Shown here: positions 34,577 through 45,223 of the stretch, in pieces
Layout of the letters: each line of letters starts with the position of its first letter
How positions within the stretch are numbered: the first letter of the stretch is position 1
DNA from: Lachnoclostridium sp. An118
Lineage (GTDB): Bacteria; Bacillota; Clostridia; Lachnospirales; Lachnospiraceae
Assembly: GCF_002160985.1 (NCBI RefSeq)
Contig: NZ_NFLQ01000009.1
Span: 1-64,000 of the forward strand
DNA length: 64,000 nucleotides
Direction: 5' to 3'
Program-made: the position numbers and the translations under genes
The notes under the pieces: generated by a model
Seen by the model: only the letters and a program-made list of their open reading frames with translations
What the model was told of the DNA's origin: nothing
Database searches by the model: none

Positions 34577-35537
34577 ACATTTCCCTTACCCTTTCCCGGA
34601 TTGCCCGGTCCGGCAGCTGACTTCTCTTGCCGGAGAGGATGATCCGCACTGTCTTTATCTCGTTTTGCCTTGCAAGTACATACGCCACCACCGGGCCTAT
34701 GGTAAATGCTTTATATTTCTGCGGGCTGATGGTCTGGATGATGCGGTTGTCACACCAGCGCTCAAAGGCAGACATAGACTCCGAGAGAGCCTGGGCTCCC
34801 CCCGCGTACTCGGTGCCAAGGAGATAGTCCCGTATAGCCTCCGGTCCCGAGAGGGCCGCCTTTGCAAGCTGGTCCACGCTGAGGCTGCCGCACTCCGCCA
34901 TGGCCTGCTTCATAAATTCTATAGATTTTGCGGTTTTCTGCGCCCGCACCGCGATCTTGATGTCCGCCACTGCCACCACGGACCTGGCGTAGTCCCGGAT
35001 GATCTCGTCCTCCGACTCCATCCCCGCCTTGTAAATGGCGTCCAGGGCCGCCCTGTCTATGATGATGTCGCAGAGCTGTCCGTCCCCCGCATGGAGCAGC
35101 GCCTCGCACGCCTGCTGGGCCGCCTGGCTCATATTTGCGGGAAGCCGCCCGAACTCCTTCTCCCGGATGATCTCCAGCATCTCCTGCCCGGAAACTGCCG
35201 TGTCCTCGTAGAAGATATCTCTGGGTGACTCCTTCACACAGGCCGCCTTGACCGCCGCCTTCAGGTTGTGGAACAGCTTCTGGCAGAAGAGCACGTCAAA
35301 TTTCTTTCTGTCAATGGACAGCTCTCCCACAGTCTGCCAGATCTTTTCCTCCTCGCGCTTCAGCATCCTCTCCGCGTCCGCGGAGGAGTCCGCGTCGCCC
35401 CAGCCCCGCTCCGCCAGGAACTGCAGGCACTGCTCATAGCTCTGGCAGGCGATGAGCTGGTCGATGACCGCATCCGAGAAGAGGGAGACCTCAAGCGCTC
35501 TTATACGGGCAACCGCGTAGGTATACTTTTCACTCAT
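34569..35537 (-). CDS. ntpC: V-type ATPase subunit C
   Basis: A 322-residue socket subunit that links the membrane ring to the central shaft (family of subunit d/AC39). Helical throughout: YTYAVARIRALEVSLFSDAV at the N-terminus, DRAALDAIYKAGMES in the middle, and FTIGPVVAYVLARQNEIKTV with RIILSGKR near the C-terminus, the most conserved part. It starts 12 bases after ntpE ends and overlaps ntpG by 8 bases. Confidence 0.93.
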   Translation of the reverse strand: MSEKYTYAVARIRALEVSLFSDAVIDQLIACQSYEQCLQFLAERGWGDADSSADAERMLKREEEKIWQTVGELSIDRKKFDVLFCQKLFHNLKAAVKAACVKESPRDIFYEDTAVSGQEMLEIIREKEFGRLPANMSQAAQQACEALLHAGDGQLCDIIIDRAALDAIYKAGMESEDEIIRDYARSVVAVADIKIAVRAQKTAKSIEFMKQAMAECGSLSVDQLAKAALSGPEAIRDYLLGTEYAGGAQALSESMSAFERWCDNRIIQTISPQKYKAFTIGPVVAYVLARQNEIKTVRIILSGKRSQLPDRAIRERVREMYV

Positions 35538-35549
35538 CTACGTTCCTCC

Positions 35550-36155
35550 TCACGCCCTGTCCCTGGAAAACAGTCTCTTCTGGACACGGTCGCTCATCTC
35601 ATCCCGCCTTGTCTCAAAGATGGCTTTAAAGGTACAGTTCTCCTCGACCCCGCCGTACACCAGCACGAATCCGTCCGGTACGAGAGCATCCCCCTCCGCC
35701 AGGGTGAGGGCTCCTCCCTTTGCCCGGGCCGCCTCCTGTATCTTTGCCTCAAATCCGGCCGGCATGCGCTGCGCGTCAGCAGGTGAGAAATGGATCTCTC
35801 CCTCCTGAGGAAGCACGTAATGGTCCAGCAGCTTCTCTACCAGCCCAAAATACGCTGCCGCGTCCATGTCCTTTATTTTCCGGTAAGCCTCCGCCAGCAC
35901 CTCTCCTATGATCTCCTGTCTGGCGGAAAGGAGCTTCGTCCGTCTCTCCAGGTCCGATGCGGACACAGCCTTCTCCTTCAGGCCCTCCGCATCCGCCCTG
36001 GCCTTCGCGAGGATAGCCGCCGCTGCTCTTTCTGCCTGGCCCTTCTTCTCATCCAGGAGCTCCTGCGCCTGTCGCTGCGCATCCTGGATCTTCACTTCCG
36101 CGGAGGACCGGGCTTCTTCCAGAATACGGCTTTTCATTTTCTCTAATCCTGTCAT
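35550..36155 (-). CDS. ntpE: V-type ATPase subunit E
   Basis: A 201-residue peripheral-stalk subunit. The N-terminal 85 residues are a long charged helix (ILEEARSSAEVKIQDAQRQA, then ELLDEKKGQAERAAAAILAK), and the C-terminal globular domain has EIIGEVLAEAYRKIKDM and LVYGGVEENCTFKAIFETRR. It pairs with the small G/H-like subunit encoded at 38744. AAAAGGAG precedes the ATG. Confidence 0.9.
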   Translation of the reverse strand: MTGLEKMKSRILEEARSSAEVKIQDAQRQAQELLDEKKGQAERAAAAILAKARADAEGLKEKAVSASDLERRTKLLSARQEIIGEVLAEAYRKIKDMDAAAYFGLVEKLLDHYVLPQEGEIHFSPADAQRMPAGFEAKIQEAARAKGGALTLAEGDALVPDGFVLVYGGVEENCTFKAIFETRRDEMSDRVQKRLFSRDRA

Positions 36156-36200
36156 GGCCTTCGCACTCCTTTTCCTGATCGTTCTTTGTCCGTCCCTCGG

Positions 36201-38710
<2,510 letters not shown>

Positions 38711-38743
38711 ATCCCTCCTTTTCTTTCATTTTTTAGAAGCGTC

Positions 38744-39052
38744 TCAGATCAGATGGTCGATGACATCTGACACGGCGGCCTCCTTCGTCTTTTCCGCTTC
38801 CTCCCGCAGAGTCCGGATCAGCTCCTCCGTCTCCGCAGCCGCCTCTTCCGCCAGTCTTTTCCCTTCCTCAGCAGCAGAGTCCATGACAGCCGCAGCCTCG
38901 GTTTTTGCATCCCGGATGATATTTTCCTGCATTTTCTCTGCCTCACCGGATGCCTGGGAAAGTATCTGCTCACAGCGGGCATCTGCCTGCGCCGCAATCT
39001 CTCCGGCCTCTTTTTCGGCCTGCTTTATGGTCTGAATGGTCTCCTCTACCAT
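38744..39052 (-). CDS. ntpF: V-type ATPase G/H-like peripheral-stalk subunit
   Basis: A 102-residue, almost wholly coiled-coil protein (IQTIKQAEKEAGEIAAQADA, CEQILSQASGEAEKMQENII, EEAAAETEELIRTLREEAEK) rich in Ala, Glu and Lys. Position at the head of the operon, before ntpI, matches ntpF of Enterococcus; it should bind subunit E to form the outer stalk. A GAGGTG site precedes the ATG. Confidence 0.85.
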   Translation of the reverse strand: MVEETIQTIKQAEKEAGEIAAQADARCEQILSQASGEAEKMQENIIRDAKTEAAAVMDSAAEEGKRLAEEAAAETEELIRTLREEAEKTKEAAVSDVIDHLI

Positions 39053-39098
39053 CTATTCACCACCTCTCTTTTCCTTTTTCTGCTATCCTGTAGTACAA

Positions 39099-39127
39099 AT
39101 TATAATATGATTTGTTCGCCATGTCTA
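39099..39127 (-). promoter_or_regulatory. V-ATPase operon promoter P2
   Basis: Minus-strand TAGACA, a 17-base spacer and TATAAT, 47 bases before the ntpF start. Confidence 0.6.
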
Positions 39128-39163
39128 TTATTTTTTGTTATTTTTGTTTCAACGCCTCTTGTG

Positions 39164-39192
39164 ATTATACAATTTATTTTATAATCTCACAA
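39164..39192 (-). promoter_or_regulatory. V-ATPase operon promoter P1
   Basis: Minus-strand TTGTGA, a 17-base spacer and TATAAT, about 65 bases upstream of P2. Two promoters in tandem would allow separate control. Confidence 0.6.
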
Positions 39193-39288
39193 TTATTTTC
39201 ATTGTTTCGGAGTGGGGATTTTTGCGTGCTCTTTCATTACTTTCTCCCTCTGATTTTGATTTTATGCGGAGCTCATCCTGCAATCCAG

Positions 39289-39338
39289 GAAAAAACAAAC
39301 AGCCACACACACGATGCTGTTTGTGTGTATGGCTGTTC
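39289..39338 (-). terminator. Terminator after trmL
   Basis: Minus-strand AACAGCCA-ACACAC and GTGTGT-TGGCTGTT form a stem followed by TTTTTT, 13 bases after the trmL stop. Confidence 0.8.
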
Positions 39339-39350
39339 TGACTTTCTCTC

Positions 39351-39842
39351 TCACCAGGCCAGACGGTGCAGATGTCCTTCTGTCTCCATCCCCTCAAACC
39401 CGTTCTGCCGCAGCGCCTCATACAGCACGATGGCGACGGAGTTTCCCAGGTTGAGGGACCTGATGTGGCCCATCATGGGGATCCGCACGCAGGTCTCCGG
39501 ATGGTCCACAAGGATCTCCTCCGGTATGCCGGCGCTCTCTTTCCCGAACATGATATAGCAGTCCGGCTCATAGCGGACATCCGTGTAGATCCTGGGCGCC
39601 TTTGTAGTGGCCATGTACAGCTTTGCTCCCGGGTTCTTCTCCAGGAAGTCCTGATAGTCGATGTAGGTAGTCACATCCAGGTCCTTCCAGTAGTCCATCC
39701 CCGCCCGCTTCAGGCTTTTTTCATCCAGCCGGAAGCCCAGGGGCTCGATCAGGTGGAGCCGCGCCCCGGCAGCCACGCATGTCCTTCCTATATTTCCTGT
39801 ATTGGCCGGTATCTCCGGCTCATGCAGCACGATATTCAGCAT
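39351..39842 (-). CDS. trmL: tRNA (cytidine/uridine-2'-O-)-methyltransferase TrmL
   Basis: A 163-residue minimal SPOUT methylase that modifies the wobble base ribose (position 34) of leucine tRNAs. LHEPEIPANTGNIGRTCVAA is the N-terminal motif 1, FGKESAGIPEEIL is motif 2 and RIPMMGHIRSLNLGNSVAIV is motif 3, all in the expected order. I use the ATG at 39842 with AGGAGGGA upstream; a longer frame adds 17 unlikely residues. It is the last gene after vanW and the AIR-synthase-like gene. Confidence 0.92.
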   Translation of the reverse strand: MLNIVLHEPEIPANTGNIGRTCVAAGARLHLIEPLGFRLDEKSLKRAGMDYWKDLDVTTYIDYQDFLEKNPGAKLYMATTKAPRIYTDVRYEPDCYIMFGKESAGIPEEILVDHPETCVRIPMMGHIRSLNLGNSVAIVLYEALRQNGFEGMETEGHLHRLAW

Positions 39843-39868
39843 CTGTTCCCTCCTGCTCATATCTGTAG

Positions 39869-40723
39869 TCATTCCTCCTGCCACAGCTTCCATATCTCGT
39901 CCATCCCGGGACGGTCCAGGAACCTGGCATCCTCTCCGTTTCGTATGATCTTGTCGTTATCTCTTCTGAGCCTCCCTATGACCCAGGCCTCCACCTGCTG
40001 CCGGGCAAGCCTCTCTGCCGCCTCCTCCCCGTCGGGCGCCGCCAGGAGAAAGCATCCCGCTGACGTGAGCTGATAGGGGTTGATGTGGAAGAGCTCGCAC
40101 ACTTCAATGGTCTCCTGCCTGACAGGGATCTTCTTCAGGTCCGCCTCCAGGCCACGGCCCGTCACAGCAGCCAGGTCCCACAGGGCCTTGAAGACTCCGC
40201 CTGCCCCCACGTGATGGATCACCGGTATCCCGGCTCTTCTGGCTCCCCGGACAATGTCTGTCCCAAAGACCCGGTCCTGCGCGGACTCCACCAGCCGCAG
40301 AAAGGAGGGGGCAAACCTGCGCCGGAGAAGCCCCCGCCTCTCCTCGCTGATCCGCAGCATCCCCTCCAGGCCGGCATGGCCGGCCACAAGGATATCCATG
40401 CTCTCCCGCCTCCTGGGACTCTCCGGGCCTTTAACGCCCGGCTCTCCCGCTGCCGTCACCAGGGCGCAGGGCAGGGTGACCGCCGGACATTTCCCGCCCT
40501 CCGGCTCGCTTATGTCCAGAAAAAATGGCAGGTCCTCTGCCATTTTCCTCCACTTCTTTTTTAGTTCATACAGAAAAGTATTCTCCTGGTCCGCCGGTAT
40601 CTGGAACACCGCCTTTGCGGAGAACTCCTCCGCCCCTCCGGCCGCCAGGGCATTGACGCAGTGGGCCAGGGCGTACCGCCCCAGATCCCCCTGCTCCCCG
40701 TACACGATCGCTGTCTCTGTCAA
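39869..40723 (-). CDS. AIR-synthase-like (HypE/PurM C-terminal fold) protein
   Basis: A 284-residue protein whose last 130 residues match the C-terminal domain of PurM/HypE enzymes: IHHVGAGGVFKALWDLAAVT, GLEADLKKIPVRQETIEVCE, FHINPYQLTSAGCFLLAAPD and AWVIGRLRRDNDKIIRNGED. The N-terminal half, which should carry the ATP site, lacks the usual DD-A metal motif and is diverged. Relatives are labelled hydrogenase maturation factor, but no hydrogenase gene is near. I infer a TTG start at 40723 because AAAGGAGAG lies just upstream. It sits between vanW and trmL. Confidence 0.7.
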   Translation of the reverse strand: MTETAIVYGEQGDLGRYALAHCVNALAAGGAEEFSAKAVFQIPADQENTFLYELKKKWRKMAEDLPFFLDISEPEGGKCPAVTLPCALVTAAGEPGVKGPESPRRRESMDILVAGHAGLEGMLRISEERRGLLRRRFAPSFLRLVESAQDRVFGTDIVRGARRAGIPVIHHVGAGGVFKALWDLAAVTGRGLEADLKKIPVRQETIEVCELFHINPYQLTSAGCFLLAAPDGEEAAERLARQQVEAWVIGRLRRDNDKIIRNGEDARFLDRPGMDEIWKLWQEE

Positions 40724-40752
40724 AATCCGCTCTCCTTTTCCCTTGCTCCTGC

Positions 40753-42303
40753 CTACTCTGCCGTCCCGTCCGTCTGGTCCTGCGCCTGCTCCTGGCCTCC
40801 CGCCGAGGCAGCCTGGCTGACTGCCGCACTGACCTTGTCCGCATCCTGGGACGCAATGGCGCTCTGGAGGGCAGCCAGCACATCCCCGCTGGCCGAAGCA
40901 GTGCCCACCTCGATCACCTGATCAGACTTTTCATAGTGGCTCGTATTGAACACCTCCCGGCTGACCTCCTGGCCGTTCTCATACACGACCTTCCAGAGCT
41001 GTGCCTCCACGCCGTCGTGCGGGCTGCCGGATTCCTGTGTGGTCCCCGCCGCCAGCTCTGAGTTTTCTTTATATACGGTCTCGTAGGGCTCTGTGCTGAT
41101 GGTCTCGCTCTCGTATTCCACTGTCCGTCCCTCGGGCCTTGTGTCCTTGCCGTAGATGACGAACTGGAGCTGGTTGCTGTCATTGATCTCGCCGTATATA
41201 TATATGGGTGTGTCATAGCTGTTCTTGAATTTGAAATCCAGATAATCCCCGGCAATGGCCGCGTCCCTGGAGGGCTTCACATAGCCTACCGTCATGGAGT
41301 GGGGAGACCGCTCCACCACTTCAAGCTCAGCGTAAATGACTGCATTGTAGAGAGTTGTGGACACCTGGCAGATGCCGCCGCCGTAGTCGGAGACCACCTG
41401 GCCATTCTCGTAGGCCCCCGCCTCCACATAGCCGTTCTCAGGTGTGAAGGGGCCTGTGGTCTGTCCCACGGACAGCGTCTCGCCCGGCATCAGGATCTTC
41501 CCATTCAGCTTATCCACGCCGTTTTTCAGGTTCTGCCATCTCTCGCCGCCCCCGGCGTCTGTCCAGAAGCTGCCCAGCTCATCCTGTATGGAGGACAGGT
41601 CCTCCTCCGTTATTTCAGGCTCCTCCTTCTTTGTCTCCAGCTCCACCGTGAAGTCGTCATGCTCCCACTGGTCGTTGAGATGGTCTGTGACTGCCTGGAT
41701 GGTGGCATCCACATCCACAGCCTCCCCCTCCTGCTCCGGTGTGATGTCAAAGGAGGCCGCCGTCCTCTGGATGGTGGCGTCCACCGCTCCCTCTACCAGA
41801 GATGCAGCCCGCTCATCCAGGACAGCCTCTGTCTTCTCCTGATCCAGGCTGAATCTCTCCCGGATGACATGTTTTTCTTTTTCCAGGTCCTTCTGCTGTC
41901 TGTAGCGGGAGAATACGCTTCCTGTCTTCCCGTAATCCACCGCCTCCCTGGTCAGTTTATCCACATCCTCGGCGGTCAGCCCCAGCTCGCTCAAAGTGGC
42001 CTGGGCGGAGCCGCTGTCAGACTGGAGCGTCACCGTCACAGCCCCGTCTGCCTCCATATGCCCTTCCAGGGCGGCGCCTGCCTCCTCGGCCGTCATCCCG
42101 GACACATCCATGGCGCCGATCCACACATTATCGCAGATCACATCGCGGTCCACTCTATTTACATAATTTCTGAGCTGTGTATACACAGCCAGCAGGGCGA
42201 CCAGTATCAGCCCCGCGCCCGCCATGATAAGGAGGCGCGTCTGTTTCTTTCTCCGCGCCGTCATCCTCTTTGTTTCCTTCAGGCTCCTTCTCCGTCCAGC
42301 CAT
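40753..42303 (-). CDS. VanW-family protein with peptidoglycan-binding-like domain
   Basis: A 516-residue membrane-anchored outside protein. A basic N-terminus and one helix (about 23-41) lead to a region like the YoaR PG_binding_4 domain (85-190), then the VanW domain (257-375) with MPGETLSVGQTTGPFTPENG, SDYGGGICQVSTTLYNAVIY and HSMTVGYVKPSRDAAIAG. A Ser/Ala/Gln-rich tail ends it. VanW proteins occur in envelope and vancomycin-resistance loci, but there are no van genes here and no resistance should be assumed. Function unknown. Confidence 0.88.
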   Translation of the reverse strand: MAGRRRSLKETKRMTARRKKQTRLLIMAGAGLILVALLAVYTQLRNYVNRVDRDVICDNVWIGAMDVSGMTAEEAGAALEGHMEADGAVTVTLQSDSGSAQATLSELGLTAEDVDKLTREAVDYGKTGSVFSRYRQQKDLEKEKHVIRERFSLDQEKTEAVLDERAASLVEGAVDATIQRTAASFDITPEQEGEAVDVDATIQAVTDHLNDQWEHDDFTVELETKKEEPEITEEDLSSIQDELGSFWTDAGGGERWQNLKNGVDKLNGKILMPGETLSVGQTTGPFTPENGYVEAGAYENGQVVSDYGGGICQVSTTLYNAVIYAELEVVERSPHSMTVGYVKPSRDAAIAGDYLDFKFKNSYDTPIYIYGEINDSNQLQFVIYGKDTRPEGRTVEYESETISTEPYETVYKENSELAAGTTQESGSPHDGVEAQLWKVVYENGQEVSREVFNTSHYEKSDQVIEVGTASASGDVLAALQSAIASQDADKVSAAVSQAASAGGQEQAQDQTDGTAE

Positions 42304-42344
42304 ATGTCTCTGCCTATCCTTCCTGGTTACATTTCCACTGTCCC

Positions 42345-42449
42345 TCAGATCATAGCGGAGGGTATGATGGATGTGGCCACCATAGCCAAGATAACGATCA
42401 TGATGATGACCGCAATGATCCGCCTTGTCCGCTTATTGTTAAAATTCAT
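42345..42449 (-). CDS. 34-residue single-pass membrane peptide
   Basis: A very short gene that starts MNFNNKRTRRIIAV and continues as one hydrophobic helix rich in Ile, Met and Val (about residues 11-29), ending SIIPSAMI. AAAGGAG lies 8 bases before the ATG and the codons are like those of the neighbours. It fits between the radical SAM gene and vanW. The basic start followed by one helix suggests an inner-membrane micropeptide; I do not know a function. Confidence 0.65.
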   Translation of the reverse strand: MNFNNKRTRRIIAVIIMIVILAMVATSIIPSAMI

Positions 42450-42491
42450 GTCCTATTCTCCTTTTTTTCCGCTTTCTACATTGTAATCTTT

Positions 42492-44234
42492 TTATTTTTC
42501 AATTGCAATATGAATTCCTCTTCCATCGTTCGTGAGAGGGTCCCTTTCCCGGTAGTCGAACAGCACATACTCTCCCTTCAGAGGAAAAAACTCCAGATGG
42601 GTCATCCTGCGCAGCTGGTTTTTATCCATCCCCCCGCAGCCTGTCAGGTATCTGTGCTCCCGCGCCTCCGTCTCGTAGAAGCTCCGCACCCACCGGCTGT
42701 CCGCCCGGGACTCCCCGGCAAAGGCCGGCCTGCTTTTGGCGTTCTCCCTGAGATAATAGTCAAAGATGAGCCGCTCCCTCATCTCCTCTGCATCCTCCGG
42801 CCAGTTTTCCCCCGCAAAGTCAAGCAGGATCTCATAGCGGACCGCCCGGGCATGCTGCATCTGGTCCAGCGCTCTTTTTTCATAAAAATCCGCCAGCCTC
42901 CTGTACAGGGCAAAGGGAGACGGCTCCCGCCGCTCCAGGAGCTCCAGCGCCGTCCTGAACTGGCCGCTGTTATAGTAAAGCTCCGTCATCTCCTCCACGC
43001 CCTTGAGGATCAGGGTATCCCCGTAGGACAGCCATCTTGTGGAGAGTACCTCGTAGGGCGGGATATCCCGGCAGAGAAGGCCGTATGCCTCCTTCATCGT
43101 TTCCATGCGGGATCCCTTCAGGACTTTGAGAAAGCCGAGCTGCAGCTGGTCCGGGCGCAGGGCGTAGACCCTGTCAAAGGAGCGGCTGAAGCTCTCCAGG
43201 TCCTCCTGCGGGAGACCGGCGATCAGGTCCAGGTGCTGGTGCACGTTCCTGCCCTCCCGCAGCCTTTTCACATTTTCCTCCAGGCGCCCCAGGTCCATGG
43301 TCCGCCGTATCTCCTTGATAGTCTCCGGATTTGTGGACTGGACGCCTATCTCCAGCTGGATCAGCCCCGGCCTCATGGAGCGGATCAGCGCCAGCTCCTC
43401 CCCGTTCAGGAGGTCCGCCGAGATCTCAAAATGAAAATTTGTGACTCCGTTGTCATGGCTGCTGATATATTTCCATATCTCCAGAGCGTGATCATGGCGG
43501 CAGTTGAAGGTCCGGTCCACAAATTTCACCTGCCCGGTCCCCGCGTCCAGGAAGAACTGGAGTTCTTTTTTCACCAGCTGCAGGCTTCGGAACCGGATCC
43601 TCTTGTCAATGGAGGACAGACAGTAGCTGCAGGAGAAGGGGCACCCCCTGCTGCTCTCATAATACACGATCCGATGCCTGAAATCTGTCATATCCTGGTA
43701 GACAAAAGGAATCTCGTCCAGATCCAGGGGCTGCCGCCAGGGATGGTCCTGTATCTGCCCCAGACTGTCCCTCCAGGTGATCCCCTCCACATCCGCCAGG
43801 TCTGCCCCCGGGTCCGTCTTCCTCTCTGCCAGGACGGCGAAGGTCTCCTCCCCCTCCCCTTTCATGATGCCTGTCACCTGCGGGAGCTGCTCCAGCAGCC
43901 GCACCGGGTCATAGGACACCTCCGGCCCTCCCAGCCAGATCTCCGTATCCGGCAGCACCTTTCCCAGCTCAGGCAGAAGCTCGCGTATCATCCGGATGTT
44001 CCAGATATAGCAGGAAAAACAGAGAAGGTCCGGCCTCCTCTTATAAATATCCTCCATGATGCCGTCCGGCTGCTGGTTGATAGTGTACTCGCCGATCTCG
44101 ATCTCCACAGTTCCGGAGGCAGGGCTTTTTCTCCTCCTCAGCCTTGCGTCCGCATAGGCCTTCAGGCTGTACACGGCCAGATTGGAATGTATGTATTTTG
44201 CGTTGACTGCCACTAATACTATTTTTCTCATCAT
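42492..44234 (-). CDS. B12-binding-domain radical SAM protein (DUF4080)
   Basis: A 580-residue radical SAM enzyme. The N-terminal 140 residues are a cobalamin-binding-like domain (VAVNAKYIHSNLAVYSLKAY, WLGGPEVSYDP), followed by the SAM cluster motif CPFSCSYCLSS near residue 205 and the TIM-barrel segments FVDRTFNCRHDHALEIWKYI and LIQLEIGVQSTNPETIKEIR. The C-terminal DUF4080 domain ends with YVLFDYRERDPLTNDG. Target molecule unknown; relatives are common in Clostridia. It is divergent from the SRP RNA gene. The start may be either of two adjacent ATGs. Confidence 0.88.
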   Translation of the reverse strand: MMRKIVLVAVNAKYIHSNLAVYSLKAYADARLRRRKSPASGTVEIEIGEYTINQQPDGIMEDIYKRRPDLLCFSCYIWNIRMIRELLPELGKVLPDTEIWLGGPEVSYDPVRLLEQLPQVTGIMKGEGEETFAVLAERKTDPGADLADVEGITWRDSLGQIQDHPWRQPLDLDEIPFVYQDMTDFRHRIVYYESSRGCPFSCSYCLSSIDKRIRFRSLQLVKKELQFFLDAGTGQVKFVDRTFNCRHDHALEIWKYISSHDNGVTNFHFEISADLLNGEELALIRSMRPGLIQLEIGVQSTNPETIKEIRRTMDLGRLEENVKRLREGRNVHQHLDLIAGLPQEDLESFSRSFDRVYALRPDQLQLGFLKVLKGSRMETMKEAYGLLCRDIPPYEVLSTRWLSYGDTLILKGVEEMTELYYNSGQFRTALELLERREPSPFALYRRLADFYEKRALDQMQHARAVRYEILLDFAGENWPEDAEEMRERLIFDYYLRENAKSRPAFAGESRADSRWVRSFYETEAREHRYLTGCGGMDKNQLRRMTHLEFFPLKGEYVLFDYRERDPLTNDGRGIHIAIEK

Positions 44235-44285
44235 GCCTGCTATTTTACTATATTCCGCCGGGTTTTACAATAAATCCCTCATCCA

Positions 44286-44314
44286 TTGACATTTCCGCAA
44301 AAACAGGGTAAAAT
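44286..44314 (+). promoter_or_regulatory. Promoter of the SRP RNA
   Basis: TTGACA (44286-44291), a 17-base spacer and TAAAAT (44309-44314), 7 bases before the predicted 5' end of the RNA. Confidence 0.8.
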
Positions 44315-44320
44315 ATAGAC

Positions 44321-44582
44321 TCGTGCAGCCGGGGCGGTAGCGGTGCCTTGTACCTGCAGTCCGCTATAGCAGGGGTGATATTGCGCGGAGGGCGAAAGCT
44401 GGCAGAGCTGCCCTTGGTAAGTGACGTTGATATCCGGGTCTCACGCGACGGAAATCCGCGAACCGTGTCAGGTCGGGAACGAAGCAGCACTAAACGGAAC
44501 CTTCCGGGTGCCGTGAGGGTGCCTGGGTTGAGTAAACTGCCAAGGTAACGTCTGTTGGCCTGGTTCGAAGCGCAATGCACGA
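44321..44582 (+). ncRNA. ffs: Signal recognition particle RNA, long Gram-positive type
   Basis: About 262 bases. The ends pair (CGTGC near 44322 with GCACG at 44577-44581). The 5' part has the Alu-domain start (GCCGGGGCGG, then GGTGCCTTGTACC). The Ffh-binding apical part reads GTGTCAGGTCGGGAACGAAG then CAGCACTAA, the helix 8 signature. The RNA joins Ffh to target ribosomes making membrane proteins. It has its own sigma-A promoter and terminator on the plus strand, between the radical SAM gene and tadA. Confidence 0.93.
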
Positions 44583-44595
44583 AAAAGGGAAATTA

Positions 44596-44650
44596 AAAGA
44601 AGCAGCGTCTCATCCGCCACGGATCAGACACCGCTTCTTTTTTCTTTTTT
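44596..44650. terminator. Bidirectional terminator of the SRP RNA and tadA
   Basis: AAGAAGC-G-GTCT and AGAC-C-GCTTCTT form the stem, with TTTTTT after it on the plus strand and AAAA before it. Confidence 0.8.
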
Positions 44651-45109
44651 CTTCTTTTCTCTCAGCTCCCGGAAAAACTGTTTCATGAGGGAGCTGCACT
44701 CCTCCTCCAGCACGCCGGCTGTTATCTCGGCCTGATGGTTGAACCTGTCCATCTGGAGCAGATTGAGGATAGAACCGGCGCAGCCCGCTTTGGGATTCAT
44801 ACACCCGATCACCACTCTGTCCATCCGGGACTGGACAATGGCACCTGCACACATCTGACAGGGCTCCAGCGTCACGTACATGGTACACCCCTCCAGGCGC
44901 CAGTCCCCCAGCCTGCGGCTGGCTTTGCGGATAGCCGTTATCTCCGCGTGAGCCAGCGGATTTTTGTCCGTGTTTCTCCGGTTGTATCCCCGGCTGATGA
45001 CTTTCCCCTCGCAGACGATCACGCAGCCTATCGGCGTCTCATCCAGGGCATACGCTTTCTTTGCCTGTTTAATTGCTTCTTTCATATATTTTTCATCTAC
45101 ATTTTGCAC
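44624..45109 (-). CDS. tadA: tRNA-specific adenosine-34 deaminase
   Basis: A deaminase of up to 161 residues that turns A34 into inosine in tRNA-Arg. The zinc motifs are NPLAHAEITAIRKASRR (HAE) and TLEPCQMCAGAIVQSRM (PCxxC), followed by GCMNPKAGCAGSILNLL. The start is uncertain: the frame opens with GTG at 45109 (MQNVDEKYMKEAI), and an ATG eight codons later has no better ribosome site. The stop lies inside the shared terminator stem. Confidence 0.92.
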   Translation of the reverse strand: MQNVDEKYMKEAIKQAKKAYALDETPIGCVIVCEGKVISRGYNRRNTDKNPLAHAEITAIRKASRRLGDWRLEGCTMYVTLEPCQMCAGAIVQSRMDRVVIGCMNPKAGCAGSILNLLQMDRFNHQAEITAGVLEEECSSLMKQFFRELREKKKKEKRSGV

Positions 45110-45150
45110 ATTTACACACCACTTTATCTAAGATCACGCACCAGGTTTTT

Positions 45151-45193
45151 CATTCCGCACGTAATACTTTTAAAAAGTATTACGTGCGGAATG
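45151..45193. repeat. Perfect 43-base palindrome between tadA and the DUF6128 gene
   Basis: The left arm CATTCCGCACGTAATACTTTT is matched base for base by AAAAGTATTACGTGCGGAATG with one base in the centre. A second, looser arm (ACGTGCGGGATGAAAA, 45194-45209) also pairs with TTTTCATTCCGCACGT at 45147-45162, so two foldings compete. It could be a strong terminator, a protein-binding site or the remnant of a small mobile palindrome. Confidence 0.75.
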
Positions 45194-45223
45194 ACGTGCG
45201 GGATGAAAATTGTTCCAATTGTG

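Noticed and set aside
32720-34642. Plus-strand open frame of 640 codons over ntpA
   Set aside because: Exact antisense of a well-conserved V-ATPase catalytic subunit; no start site and no family resemblance.
40753-42303. Vancomycin-resistance gene
   Set aside because: VanW-domain proteins are common without resistance; no vanHAX or vanRS-type cluster is present.
44248-44580. Minus-strand 110-codon frame
   Set aside because: It covers the SRP RNA, whose promoter, end pairing, helix 8 signature and terminator are on the plus strand.
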